Counted from the stretch's first letter, positions 44,424-53,863 are shown. The stretch is DNA of 64,000 bases from Beijerinckiaceae bacterium (GCA_947452455.1 CANGBX010000005.1:186001-250000), one strand, 5' to 3'. Made by a program: numbers and translations. The notes: generated by a model from the letters alone, not told the origin.

Positions 44424-44864
44424 ATGCGCATGAATTAAATTCGTCCTGCAATTGCAGCCTTTGCAGCATCAGCTGCGCTGTTGATAGCAGCACCTGCTTT
44501 TGCTGAAACGGTTGCCTTCAAGGCCGACATGAAGGGAAGTTTCGAAGTTCCGGCTAATGATAGTAAGGGCACTGGAACAGTTGAGGCAACATTTGATACC
44601 TCTTCTAAGAAGCTGTTGTGGACTGTGACTTATGCAAGCCCGACCGGAGCAGCGACGGCCGCTCACTTTCATGGTCCGGCTGGAGTCACAGCTAATGCTC
44701 CTGCTGTCGTTCCTCTGTCGGGCAGTCTCATGAGCCCAATTAAAGGTGACGCAACCCTGACCGACGTTCAGGTGTCTGCACTGCTCGGTGGTTAGATGTA
44801 TTTTAATATCCATACGGCCGCGCATAAGGATGTGGAAATACGTGGTCAGATCGTCAAGAAATAA
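44424..44864 (+). pseudogene. CHRD-domain secreted protein with two nonsense codons
   Basis: The frame from ATG 44424 (GGAGG upstream) reads MRMN-stop-IRPAIAAFAASAALLI then AAPAFA, a signal peptide interrupted by TAA 44436-44438. The CHRD domain follows (GSFEVPANDSKGTGTVEATF; AAHFHGPAGV). It is interrupted again by TAG at 44793-44795, after LLGG and before MYFNIHTAAHKDVEIRGQ, where the family usually has a charged residue and Trp. It resumes to TAA 44862-44864. Everything else is conserved, so the decay looks recent. Confidence 0.75.
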
Positions 44865-44952
44865 GCATTTCACTACTCTTAAGAACTTACTTCAAAGGAA
44901 AGCACGACAATGCGTTGCGTGCCTTCGGGTCTTTGTTTGATGGAGATGAATC

Positions 44953-45234
44953 ATGAATGCTCGTGCAATTGGAATTCTGGCTGCAGGCCTTATATCTATG
45001 GCGGTTTTAACGGCGCCGACGCCATCAACAGCCCACCCTGTGTTGGTGCCAATCATTATTGGCGCTGTCATCGTGGGTGGCGCTATCGTGGTTGCGAGCG
45101 CAGCCCATGCTGGGCATCATCATTCCTACCACAGAGGCTCAGTTTCGGTCGGACCAGACCGCGAATTAGAATGCCGGTCAATTCGCGTGCGGACGTCAGG
45201 CGGCGCGTTTCGTCATCGGCAAGTCTGCAATTAA
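44953..45234 (+). CDS. Small secreted or membrane protein, His-rich
   Basis: A 93-residue protein with a signal peptide (to about residue 27, TAHP), a Gly/Val/Ala-rich hydrophobic stretch (30-50) and HAGHHHSYHRG. The end has two Cys (ECRSIR...RQVCN). Proteins of this build occur in alphaproteobacterial envelopes; function unknown. The ATG is preceded by GATGGAGATG. It is followed by a weak terminator hairpin. Confidence 0.65.
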   Translation: MNARAIGILAAGLISMAVLTAPTPSTAHPVLVPIIIGAVIVGGAIVVASAAHAGHHHSYHRGSVSVGPDRELECRSIRVRTSGGAFRHRQVCN

Positions 45235-45270
45235 GCGTATTCTGAGAAATCAGATGCCAATAATTCAAAG

Positions 45271-45300
45271 AATGCCCGGCATAATCATGTCGGGCATTTT
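45271..45300 (+). terminator. Terminator hairpin after the His-rich gene
   Basis: AATGCCCG pairs with CGGGCATT around a 12-base loop, followed by TT. It lies 36 bases past the stop at 45234. Confidence 0.65.
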
Positions 45301-45302
45301 AC

Positions 45303-45771
45303 AGTTCAGACATTTTTGATTGCACAGATAATTTCAGGCAGGTTCTCTCGCTTGAGCCTGCTAGTTTGTACTTTGATACATTTTTAAGTCGACAAAACTC
45401 CATCGAGGGCTAATATTTTTTGTCATGTGTTGGTCGATGTAAGCGTTCAATATGCAGAATCGCAGTCCTTAAAAGACCTGATATTCCGCTTACGTCATTA
45501 TCATTATATTCATGAGAGCTTACTATAGAGAATTTTTTTGATAAGGGATTTTTTAAATGATTTCTTGAGGCGTGCTACAGACATCTCTCTCATTAAATTA
45601 ACAATTCAACTTGCGCTGTTTGGGCGCAATGACTGGTCTGATGGGGGCCTCATAGAACGTTAAAATTAGATCTCGATTATTTTGCCATTGTCACATCACA
45701 TTGAACTATTTGAGCCCTCATTAGTTTCTTAAATGGGCGTCATGAATTTTGTCCTGATTGCGAGGGATAGC
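45303..45771. other. AT-rich intergenic region, nothing recognised
   Basis: About 470 bases lacking a convincing frame, RNA gene or repeat. It must hold the promoter of the DUF3309 gene. Confidence 0.5.
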
Positions 45772-45936
45772 ATGTCACTATCAACATTGATCTTAATCCT
45801 CATCATCTTCGCATTGGTGGTTGTTTTTCCATCATGGCCCCATAGCCGCGAGTGGGGATATTATCCAAGCGGGGTGTTGGGCATTCTACTGATCATATTT
45901 TTGGCGTTGATCCTTACGGGTCACTTTAATTTATAA
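45772..45936 (+). CDS. DUF3309 family small membrane protein
   Basis: A 54-residue protein with two hydrophobic segments either side of FPSWPHSREWGYYPSG, the DUF3309 signature. The start at 45772 (MSLSTLILI) is the family start, with GAGGG just before it. Function unknown; members are often linked to stress conditions. Confidence 0.85.
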   Translation: MSLSTLILILIIFALVVVFPSWPHSREWGYYPSGVLGILLIIFLALILTGHFNL

Positions 45937-46005
45937 TAAGGAGATGCAAATGACACATAATGGCCAGTAGCTACGCTTGTCCTTACGTCTGTTTATCAGC
46001 CAAGC

Positions 46006-46209
46006 TTAAAATTTATCCAGTTGCTGCACTTCACCAACTGTCAGCTCACGTTCGTCCGTAACAGTTTCGCCACTACGTGCCGACCCGCCGCCCTTCATCG
46101 CGAGAAGAAAACTCGTCCATTCTTTGAAGGCTGTATCGTATATATAGAAAGCCCTCTCAGGGATGCTCGATATGATGATGCTGGGAAAAAGATCAAATAG
46201 CCCTCGTCT
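46006..46209 (-). pseudogene. Fragment of an unidentified coding sequence
   Basis: A minus-strand frame open from 46209 to TAA 46006-46008 gives FKEWTSFLLAMKGGGSARSG then ETVTDERELTVGEVQQLDKF. It looks protein-like but has only a late ATG (30 residues). It may be the end of a lost gene or a short gene; I do not recognise the family. Confidence 0.3.
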
Positions 46210-46225
46210 TCAAACAACCTGAGTT

Positions 46226-47881
46226 TTATGCTGCCACTTGTTCAGCTGAGATAGCCCTTAACGGTGCTGATACTTGCCACAAATAGCCACCCTTAAATAT
46301 CTCTTGCGTAGAAGTTCCACTTAAACCAGCAGGCGTTGTTCTAAGCAAGACAACGGTTCCAAAACCTTGCTTTTCAAGCAGTCTGGCTGAATCGTTTCGA
46401 GTTTTCTCATCCCATTTGAAATTTAGTGTTTGGTCACTCACATCCCAGGAAATTTCGACAGAACCATCCTCTGTTCCAAGTGCCCCATATTTGATCGAAT
46501 TAGTCGTAAGCTCATGCAAGGCTATTGCAAAAGTCTGCGCCGCAGCGGAACTCAATAGGATGACGGGACCGTTTATTTTAATTTGTTTTACTTGTTCTCC
46601 AATGACCGGGATAACTTGGCTCTGAACAAGGCTGCTAAGGCATACTGATTGCCATTCCGATGCGATCAGAAGATCATGGCATCGGCTTAGAGCAAACAAA
46701 CGATCTGAAAACTCGATGCCGAATTTTTCGACTGACGGTGCAGATTTTGCTGCCTGCTTAGCCATAGATTGAATGACTGCGAGAAGATTTTTCGTTCTGT
46801 GACTTAACTCAAGGAGCATTTCTGAATTTCTTTGCTCTCGAGAACGCAACTCACTAGCAGCATTTAAGAGCGCACGACCAACCTTATCGAATTCAAGAAC
46901 ATCGTTGTCAGTCCAAACAATAGGTTCGCCATCCTTCAGATTTTGTGCCGATAAGAGTAAAGCACTTGCGGATGATCTAGATCTCTTTCCTACATACAAT
47001 GCAATATAAATGGTTGTTCCGAGCGCCAGAATGATGGCTAGGATTGTTTGCAAAAGGTTATTCAAGACCTCGCGGTAGATGAGAGATTTAGGCGCGGTGA
47101 CGATCAGCATCCAATCAGATAGAGCGGATGTCGCGTAACCTGAGAGAATAGAATATCCGAGAATCCCCTCTCCTTCAAAAATACCCTCGCTTGCCGATCG
47201 ATTTCTCCAAACAACGGAGACCGTATCGCTCATTAGTTGTCCATAATTTGGTTCAGACGCAATAAAGACGCCCTTTCTGTCTACGAGCGAAATTGTATAT
47301 TCGTTCTCGCGCGGAAACTTCTTGATAAGGTCCGATAGGTATCGGCTGTCTAAGCTTGCAGCGATCACATAGCGTCTATTAGGTTCGCTTTGAACCGCCT
47401 CAACAATCTGGATTGTTGGTGAACGAGTTATCACGCCTATGAAGACGTTGGATACTTGTGGTCTGCCAGTCTTGCGGGCTTCGGCATCAATGATTTCAAA
47501 GTTACTCTTGGTGCTAATAGTATTTCCGAAGGGCACACGCGTGGACAAAGTTGTGTCGCCGGAAGCATCTCGAAGTTGAAAATCGACGCCTTGCCATTTG
47601 CTGAGTTGGACAAACTCATCATAGAGGCGCTGTGTTGGTCCCTCACTTGAGAGAGAAGAAATACTCAAAGCTTGGAGTGTTGTTGAGATACTGTTGATTT
47701 CACGGTCAACAACGGCACTATAGGTTCGAGCAGTAGTAATGAGATTATCTTTATCCCGTTGTATCGCTGACCTGACATTAGCGAACGTCATAAATACAAG
47801 AGCTATGCTCAGCGGAATAAATACAATCGCTGTAATCAGAAATATTTCGTCGCCCAGCGACCTTGAGCCTTTTTTGAACAT
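46226..47881 (-). CDS. HWE-type sensor histidine kinase with periplasmic sensor domain
   Basis: A 551-residue membrane kinase. It has a membrane helix at about residues 14-35, a periplasmic dCache-like sensor (about 36-270), a second helix near 275-300, a linker, then an HWE kinase core. The core shows the H-box ELSHRTKNLLAVIQSMA (His near 358), the N-box ALHELTTNSIKYGAL and the W-x-E motif FKWDEK. No response regulator adjoins. In this group HWE kinases often feed the general stress response through PhyR, but that link is not shown here. Confidence 0.88.
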   Translation of the reverse strand: MFKKGSRSLGDEIFLITAIVFIPLSIALVFMTFANVRSAIQRDKDNLITTARTYSAVVDREINSISTTLQALSISSLSSEGPTQRLYDEFVQLSKWQGVDFQLRDASGDTTLSTRVPFGNTISTKSNFEIIDAEARKTGRPQVSNVFIGVITRSPTIQIVEAVQSEPNRRYVIAASLDSRYLSDLIKKFPRENEYTISLVDRKGVFIASEPNYGQLMSDTVSVVWRNRSASEGIFEGEGILGYSILSGYATSALSDWMLIVTAPKSLIYREVLNNLLQTILAIILALGTTIYIALYVGKRSRSSASALLLSAQNLKDGEPIVWTDNDVLEFDKVGRALLNAASELRSREQRNSEMLLELSHRTKNLLAVIQSMAKQAAKSAPSVEKFGIEFSDRLFALSRCHDLLIASEWQSVCLSSLVQSQVIPVIGEQVKQIKINGPVILLSSAAAQTFAIALHELTTNSIKYGALGTEDGSVEISWDVSDQTLNFKWDEKTRNDSARLLEKQGFGTVVLLRTTPAGLSGTSTQEIFKGGYLWQVSAPLRAISAEQVAA

Positions 47882-48042
47882 TAAATTAACCCTGCGATCT
47901 TTAGATCATAGAGCAAAGTCTTCGTTCAAGACTATGCTTGATTTACAGCTAATGGTTAAGCTCAGGATCAAATTGTGACGTATCAATTTGGGAATTGGTG
48001 TCTGTCTGCCACTAGAAAACACCAAAATGAGCTTTTTCGGAA

Positions 48043-48058
48043 TGCGGAATATTCCGCA
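48043..48058. promoter_or_regulatory. Perfect 16-base palindrome upstream of the HWE kinase gene
   Basis: TGCGGAATATTCCGCA is fully self-complementary and lies about 160 bases upstream of the kinase start, between it and the convergent-side CYTH-CHAD gene. It is a plausible dimer-binding operator; the binding protein is unknown. Confidence 0.4.
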
Positions 48059-48173
48059 TAGGGTCTGGCTCGGTCGCGTAGAGCGCTGCATAAATACTTA
48101 TACAAAAGCAGAGTTTAAGGCAGGCATAACTCGTCAGGAAGCCAATTAGGTCAGTCTCAGTTTTAGTGTGCTT

Positions 48174-49754
48174 TTATGCCCAAAAAATCTTATGTGCTTT
48201 TAGCTGTTTCCAAGTCTTTTCAAGTTTCTTGTCAGCCTCTGCACTTTGATATGCATGCCATCCGATGAAAAATCCAGCAGAGCCTGTAAATTCACCAGGT
48301 GTAAAGGGCTTGATGCGCTCCAGCATGATTTGTGCATTGGCTATATCATTTTTTAGGCCAAGGATTTCTTGTAAATCTGTAAGATCTGTCAGCCATGATT
48401 TGCGTGCTTTCTCTGATCCAAAAAAGTCGCCAAATAACTCTGCATTATAGCGTAAGTTTTTTAATGCAATCCGGAATTCATGCTGTTCTTCATCTGATCT
48501 TTGCAGCAAGTCTTTTCCGCGTTTGCGTGCCCGCTGCATGAGGAGATTGAGAGTGTCGCGGGCGTAATTTTCAGTGGGCTGTGACAGGGTTTCAAAATGT
48601 GCATCTGTTCCATCGATGCGCCAAGCCCGATGAAGAGTAAAAGCCTGCAGATCGAGTATGAACGTCAGGTTTGCTTCTGACTCTATGAGCTCAGTGGCCT
48701 TCGCGTAGGATTTAGAGCGAAATCGATCAAGCCCGGTTTTCAGGATTTCTGCATCGGGTGGCCTGTTGGGATATGAAAGGGCTTCACCAAAAGTGAGTTG
48801 ATAAAAAGCATCGCAATCGCGTGCATCTTCAAGGCCCTTTGCGAGATCACGCGCGCGGTCAGCAAACAAACGAAATTCTGATTCTGGAAAGCTTTTGCTG
48901 AACATTTTAAGTGCCGCACGCAGTCGCCTCAAACCAACGCGCATTTGATGCACGGAGTGTGACGAGTGCTCTTCCCGAAAAGGATGGAGGTAATCTAGAT
49001 AATGTTGCAAGCTATCTGATAGAATTATGACTATTGCTTTGTCGAGCGGGGTGCCAGGGCTAATTTCCTCTGCCTTACTGCGGTGGATTGGTATTGAGAG
49101 GCCCGCAAGTACAGCACAATGCTCAGCTTTGCTGATAGTTTCCAATTTGAGCTTTGCTTCAAGAGCTATTTTCTTGGCCCATTCGATGGCGTCAGCACCT
49201 AACCCGCATTTGAGCTCAATCTCTACCTCGTGAAGAGCTTGCGTCTTATTTCCGACCCAAATTGTGCCGCTGTCGATAGCAATTTCAATTGTGCTGCGCT
49301 CTGTATTCACTTCGATCGTCTTGCGCCGGAAATCTGTTGTATAACGCTCAATCAGAGGGGCGCCCCTCGTAGCTTTTTTGACAATATTTTGAATCTCGAG
49401 ATCGAAATTTGCCAGATCAAAGCCGTTCGGTCCGGCTGGAACTTCAACTTCCCGCCTGAGGAAAGCTGAGCTGTTCTGCAAAGCAGGTGCCTTAAATGTT
49501 ATAACACCGCGTCCGCGAGCCATTTTCCGCAAACGAAGACTAATGCCGTCTTGAAGGAGAAGGCCGTCCGATGTGTCGTAATAAACAGTCACTAGATGAC
49601 GTGCGCGTGAGAATATGTGACCGCTGAGGCAAGCAAGCTGAGGAATTCGGCGTAGGCCCTCCGCATCCGTTGTGAATTTTACCTCAAACTCAGTCTTATG
49701 GGCCGCAGTTAAGTCTGAGTCTTTGTCATTAGATTGAGATAAAAGATCATTCAT
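48174..49754 (-). CDS. CYTH and CHAD domain protein (inorganic triphosphatase-like)
   Basis: A 526-residue protein. Residues 20-220 form a CYTH domain with EFEVKF (the ExExK-type motif) and a basic/acidic tunnel pattern (DTSDGLLLQDGISLRLRK). Residues 235-515 form a CHAD domain with HQMRVGLRRLRAALKMF and EFRIALKNLRYNAELFG, whose His/Arg bind polyphosphate. E. coli YgiF, of the same plan, hydrolyses triphosphate. The ATG directly abuts the end of an IS3 relic, and the Shine-Dalgarno-like AGGGG seven bases upstream belongs to the IS end. Confidence 0.9.
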   Translation of the reverse strand: MNDLLSQSNDKDSDLTAAHKTEFEVKFTTDAEGLRRIPQLACLSGHIFSRARHLVTVYYDTSDGLLLQDGISLRLRKMARGRGVITFKAPALQNSSAFLRREVEVPAGPNGFDLANFDLEIQNIVKKATRGAPLIERYTTDFRRKTIEVNTERSTIEIAIDSGTIWVGNKTQALHEVEIELKCGLGADAIEWAKKIALEAKLKLETISKAEHCAVLAGLSIPIHRSKAEEISPGTPLDKAIVIILSDSLQHYLDYLHPFREEHSSHSVHQMRVGLRRLRAALKMFSKSFPESEFRLFADRARDLAKGLEDARDCDAFYQLTFGEALSYPNRPPDAEILKTGLDRFRSKSYAKATELIESEANLTFILDLQAFTLHRAWRIDGTDAHFETLSQPTENYARDTLNLLMQRARKRGKDLLQRSDEEQHEFRIALKNLRYNAELFGDFFGSEKARKSWLTDLTDLQEILGLKNDIANAQIMLERIKPFTPGEFTGSAGFFIGWHAYQSAEADKKLEKTWKQLKAHKIFWA

Positions 49755-50060
49755 TGGCTAGCCCCTATGAGGTGATCCAGTCGTTATGTTAGTTGATGAT
49801 TTAGTTTGGAGCTAGCGCAGGCTTGGCAGGAGTAGCTCTAATTAGCCCTAAAAATCGGCCCTCTCTGATGTGTGGTTTACCAGCTTTTAAGGAGGAATGA
49901 GAATGGCTAGGAAAATGCACAAGGCTGAAGAGATCTTTATCAAGTTTTTGCAGGTTGAAATTCTTACAGCATAGGGTTGGCTTGTCGCTGCATCTATCAG
50001 ATCGATTGACGTTACGGAACTTGCTTATTATTTGTGGCGATTAGAATAGTATGGCCAGAA
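49755..50060. mobile_element. Composite IS3-family relic
   Basis: It begins with TGGCTAGCCCCTATGAGG, the 3' end known from 38515. A 5' segment in the opposite sense follows: GGAGGAATGAGAATGGCTAGG starts a 22-codon orfA stub (49905-49973, MARKMHKAEEIFIKFLQVE...). Beyond its stop there are traces such as SIRSIDVTELAYYLWR. Two broken copies must have joined here. Confidence 0.7.
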
Positions 50061-50074
50061 AAAGTAGGGAAATA

Positions 50075-52030
50075 TTACTGAAAAATACGTCGGATCACTG
50101 CCTTACCGACGAGTGTCGGCACAACGTCGTTCATAGGTCGCACGTAGTCCTTCTCATAAAACAGTTTGACGGCTTCGATGCGCGCCTTCAACGTTTCCTC
50201 GAATTGCAAGGCGAATGATCCAGGAAGAACGCGTTCTATTCGGCAAGGAATGCAATGGTTGCCGATATAGCATTGCCCTTCTGCCCCTGGCTCTCCAGGA
50301 GGTAAGCCGGTCAAACGGGCGCCCGTTATTGAAATATCCTCTATCCTGAAGATACTCGTGTTTGCTCCTATGGAGAGGCCGACTTGCCCGGTTGTAGTGA
50401 AGCGCTCGGCCTTCCGATAACGCGGGCGCTCAATGCAGACTAAGCACGTGATCATCAGTACAATCGCGTTGTACCAGCTCCATGCGAAGGCCAATGTGTC
50501 GTCCGCGACCGGACCTTTGCCAAAGATAGAAAATGTCATTGCGGCAACACCAGCCAAATTCAAAGCAAGCAGGATCGCATAGATCCGAAAAAGGGGCCAT
50601 TCCACAAATCGTCGACTTCGGTCCCCACCCTTGGCGGTTACCTCAAATTTGTGCCCACGCGGCCGCATAAGGCCCGCGATGACCGCTCGGACGATTGTCG
50701 GCAGCGCGAGTAATTGCGTCACGTCGGTCATGATAGCTAGCGCTCGTCCTTGTGAGATCCACTGTATCGTCAACATCTGCCAGACAAAATAGGGGAGAAA
50801 CCTCGATAGCATTTCGGAGAAACTCGCGTCGATGCAGCGAATACCCAAAAGGAGAAACAGGATCGGAATGATAAGGCTCATCCCCTTGGCGTAATAAACA
50901 GCGCTCCAGCCCAAGAAAGCATCTATGAGGGAAAGGCGATGGACGAACGGCAGGTTGGAGCTGAACGAAAAAGGACCGCTGCGGCCGCGGAAGATCTGCA
51001 TGAGCCCTAGGCACCATCGCCCGCGCTGCGTAATATATTCCTTGACCCCTTCCGGGGCGAGTCCGAGCGTGAGCGGTTCATTGAGGTAAACAGTCTCGTA
51101 GCCTGCCTCCTTCATGCGAAGGGTGAGAAGGTAATCCTCCGTAACGGAATCAGTAGGGAATCCGCCAATACTGCGGAGCTGGCGAAAGTTGATGATCGAT
51201 GATGTTCCGCAACAGAAAGCGACGCCCCACGCGTCCTTGCTCGCGAGAATGACGTCGAAAAAGAAGCGCTGATCGTCTGGCCAAACTTCACTCGCCTCAA
51301 GATTGATTTGTATTGGATCGGGATTAATAAAATGCTGTGGGGTCTGTACAATCCCGACATTCGGATCGCGGAACAGACAGAGGGCACGCTTCAAAAATTG
51401 AGGGCGGGGAACGAAATCAGCATCCAGAATTGAAATATATTTAGGTTTCTGCGGCAGCTTTGCGACATGATCCAGAGCGTGATTGATGTTGCCGGCTTTT
51501 GCGAACTGGTTATCGGGTCGTGTTAGGTAACGTGCGCCAAGCTGTTCCGTGAGTTCTGCAAGCCACGGACGACGGCCGTCATCAAGCACCCAGACACGGA
51601 AGTTTGGATACGCCAATGATATAGCGCCAATGATAGTTCGCTCAACGATGGCGCGTTCTTCGTTGTACGTGCAGATGAAAACATCAACGAGTGGAGGTTG
51701 CTGGGAGCTAAACCATTCGCTGTTTTCTCGCACCTCTTCTGAACGATTTCGTGTTCGACTTAGAAATAGCAAAAGGGTCAATGCAGCAATGCATGAACCC
51801 ATCTCGAAGAAGAGGAAAATCACACCGAAGATGAAGTCCGCCGTCCAGCCGACATCTGGCAGGCTGGAGGTTAAGCGCCAAGAGGCGTAGTGAATGAGCA
51901 GGGCTGCTGCAATCGATGTGGTAACGATTCTTGCACGTTCATCGGCGGGTGGCAGCAACGGGAGCAGTATAAAGGCTGCACCACACGTAATAAGAGCGGG
52001 TGCTAGAATCTGGGTGAAGTCGCTGAGCAT
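50075..52030 (-). CDS. Cellulose-synthase-like glycosyltransferase with PilZ domain
   Basis: A 651-residue inner-membrane GT2 enzyme. Four membrane helices at the N-terminus precede the catalytic domain: DVFICTYNEE, DDGRRPWL, the metal-binding SILDADFVPRPQ, the acceptor-side TEDYLLTLRM and ITQRGRWCLG (QxxRW). More helices follow, then a C-terminal PilZ domain with RYRKAER and EDISITGARL (DxSxxG), so c-di-GMP should activate it. It is shorter than most BcsA. The gene starts one base after the HlyD-like stop. The polymer may be cellulose or another beta-glucan; no bcsB, bcsC or bcsZ is present. Confidence 0.88.
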   Translation of the reverse strand: MLSDFTQILAPALITCGAAFILLPLLPPADERARIVTTSIAAALLIHYASWRLTSSLPDVGWTADFIFGVIFLFFEMGSCIAALTLLLFLSRTRNRSEEVRENSEWFSSQQPPLVDVFICTYNEERAIVERTIIGAISLAYPNFRVWVLDDGRRPWLAELTEQLGARYLTRPDNQFAKAGNINHALDHVAKLPQKPKYISILDADFVPRPQFLKRALCLFRDPNVGIVQTPQHFINPDPIQINLEASEVWPDDQRFFFDVILASKDAWGVAFCCGTSSIINFRQLRSIGGFPTDSVTEDYLLTLRMKEAGYETVYLNEPLTLGLAPEGVKEYITQRGRWCLGLMQIFRGRSGPFSFSSNLPFVHRLSLIDAFLGWSAVYYAKGMSLIIPILFLLLGIRCIDASFSEMLSRFLPYFVWQMLTIQWISQGRALAIMTDVTQLLALPTIVRAVIAGLMRPRGHKFEVTAKGGDRSRRFVEWPLFRIYAILLALNLAGVAAMTFSIFGKGPVADDTLAFAWSWYNAIVLMITCLVCIERPRYRKAERFTTTGQVGLSIGANTSIFRIEDISITGARLTGLPPGEPGAEGQCYIGNHCIPCRIERVLPGSFALQFEETLKARIEAVKLFYEKDYVRPMNDVVPTLVGKAVIRRIFQ

Positions 52031-52031
52031 T

Positions 52032-53282
52032 TCATCTGGACTTTGGTTCGAAGATAACCTGTCCGGTTCGGCCCACGTTGCATCCTTCTCCTGCAGCCAT
52101 TAATTCCACATTGATGCGGAACTGGTCACGCCGGTCTATCACGAGAGGCGGAACTGCAAGATTTCCAACCACGCTTGCTGCTCCGCTCATGTCTGCAATG
52201 AAGCCTTTTGATTCGGCACTGCCATCAGCTGGTATAAAGCGTGCGCCGTCGCCGACTGAAAGCTTGTTATAGATGCGCTCACTGACGGATGCTGTGACGA
52301 CCGCCGAGGTGCAATCGATTGCCCTTAGCAGGTCCTGCCCATTGCGAACATGTTCACCAGAGGTGGCGAGGCTCTCCCAGATACGCGTATTGCGTGGCGT
52401 ATTGAGGGTTACTTTTGAGCGTTCGGAAAAGCGCGCGCGCTCATCTTCCAGTTCGGTTTCAAGCCGGTCTTGCAGGGATTGTGTGGCCTTGAGCTCCGCA
52501 TGCAACTCGTTCAAACGGCGGCGCAGCTCATCCGCAGCCTGCGTTGAGCTGGGGCGATCATTATAACTGTCGCCTATGAAGATGCCCCTCTGCGCAGCAT
52601 CTAGTTCGACATGCGCCGCAGCGAGTTGTTGCTCCGCACTAATCTCGTTCTGCGCCGTAATCGTGCGTTCACGCATGAGCCGCCCCATTTCAGCGTTTGA
52701 TATATTTCCCGTTTTCGCAAGGGCGGAAGATCGCTCATAGGCTGCATTTGCCTCTTCACGGCGCGCTGATGCGGCGCGGACATTCGCCTCCAGTTCTGCG
52801 CGCCGCGCTGTTAACTGCCGTATGCGCCCCTGCCGGAAGTTTTCGCTCTGGTCCTCTAGGCGGCTGAGCATTGATGCGTGGTCTTCAATTTTGTCGCGCA
52901 GTATCGGGCTTGATCGTTGGTTGCGTGTCAATTGCCCCTCCAGATCAGCTAGTCGGGTGCGATCTGCGCGTGGATTGCTGACAGTGATCACGGTGTCTTT
53001 GCCCTGCGAGCTGATCGTCAGTTGGCCCTCAATTGGCGAACGAACAGTGATAATTCGCCTGTTGAGGACGGCCTCAGTGCTTGAGGGCAAGAGCATCGAT
53101 CGGGCCGGAGCAAAGCCAAAACCAGCCACCAGGCAAACGCCTATGGCTACTTTCGTTATTTTCCGATAGCGCGGGATCTCCCATAACCTGCGGACATCGT
53201 CGATCTTGTCAGGCCATTGTCGGCTTGTTGGCGTCTCGACGGGTTGAGGTGCTTTGTTACTTGCTGGAGACTTGTCTGACAT
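52032..53282 (-). CDS. HlyD/Alg44-like periplasmic adaptor for the glycosyltransferase
   Basis: A 416-residue protein: cytoplasmic N-terminus, one membrane helix (TKVAIGVCLVAGFGFAPA), a first beta/lipoyl piece (VRSPIEGQL), a long coiled coil (about residues 110-260, rich in Glu/Arg/Leu) and a closing barrel. It is the partner type seen with Alg8/Alg44 and similar synthases and probably bridges the synthase to the outer membrane. ATG 53282 has AGAAGGG eight bases upstream; an upstream in-frame start would add unlikely residues. Confidence 0.82.
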   Translation of the reverse strand: MSDKSPASNKAPQPVETPTSRQWPDKIDDVRRLWEIPRYRKITKVAIGVCLVAGFGFAPARSMLLPSSTEAVLNRRIITVRSPIEGQLTISSQGKDTVITVSNPRADRTRLADLEGQLTRNQRSSPILRDKIEDHASMLSRLEDQSENFRQGRIRQLTARRAELEANVRAASARREEANAAYERSSALAKTGNISNAEMGRLMRERTITAQNEISAEQQLAAAHVELDAAQRGIFIGDSYNDRPSSTQAADELRRRLNELHAELKATQSLQDRLETELEDERARFSERSKVTLNTPRNTRIWESLATSGEHVRNGQDLLRAIDCTSAVVTASVSERIYNKLSVGDGARFIPADGSAESKGFIADMSGAASVVGNLAVPPLVIDRRDQFRINVELMAAGEGCNVGRTGQVIFEPKSR

Positions 53283-53599
53283 GAGGCATACCCTTCTCCC
53301 AAGGTCTGCTACGCCATAGGTAACGTTGTCTGGCTTATTAATGAAACTATTGAAAGGTAATATTTTACTTGTGAAGTTCTTCAACGAGTAAGGCACTGCT
53401 TTAATAGCTGCTGCGGTACCCGCGGGAGCAGCTTTTCCCGACTGCCGGCCCTTTTAAATTTCGAAACTTTCGTCCTGATTGATAACAACCTGACTGGTGC
53501 GAGCTCGCGGTCCATAGCTGAGGTGATATCAGAAAAATGATTCAGATTTAATGTTAGTTTTCTAGCGGGCTTCCCCTTTGGAACAGAGAAGATCGACTA
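53283..53599. other. Intergenic leader region, no gene seen
   Basis: About 320 bases upstream of the HlyD-like gene with no convincing frame; it must hold the promoter of the 53282-50075 unit. Confidence 0.5.
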
Positions 53600-53758
53600 T
53601 TAAGAAGAAGCATTTTCAGCCGAACACATTAAAGCTATCCTGAAGCAGGCTGAGTGGGCTTCGCTGTTTCGGACCTCATCCTGCAATTCAGGGTTTTTGA
53701 AGAGGCCTTTTACCTCTTGAAGAAGCAATCTGGCTGACTTCAATTGGAAGAGGTCCAT
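53600..53758 (-). CDS. Possible small protein
   Basis: A 52-residue frame starting MDLFQLKSARLLLQEVKGLF and ending ALMCSAENASS; the frame is open for 35 more residues upstream. Composition looks protein-like and helical, but no good Shine-Dalgarno precedes this ATG and no family is recognised. It could also be a remnant. Confidence 0.3.
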   Translation of the reverse strand: MDLFQLKSARLLLQEVKGLFKNPELQDEVRNSEAHSACFRIALMCSAENASS

Positions 53759-53863
53759 GAGCTCAAGCAGGTCGTCGAGAAGAATTTTCTTAAAAAAGCA
53801 GTTTTTTGCTAAGTAGAGCCTTGAAAAGGCTTTCTTACAGTATGTCTTGTCAAAACAGTTCAT

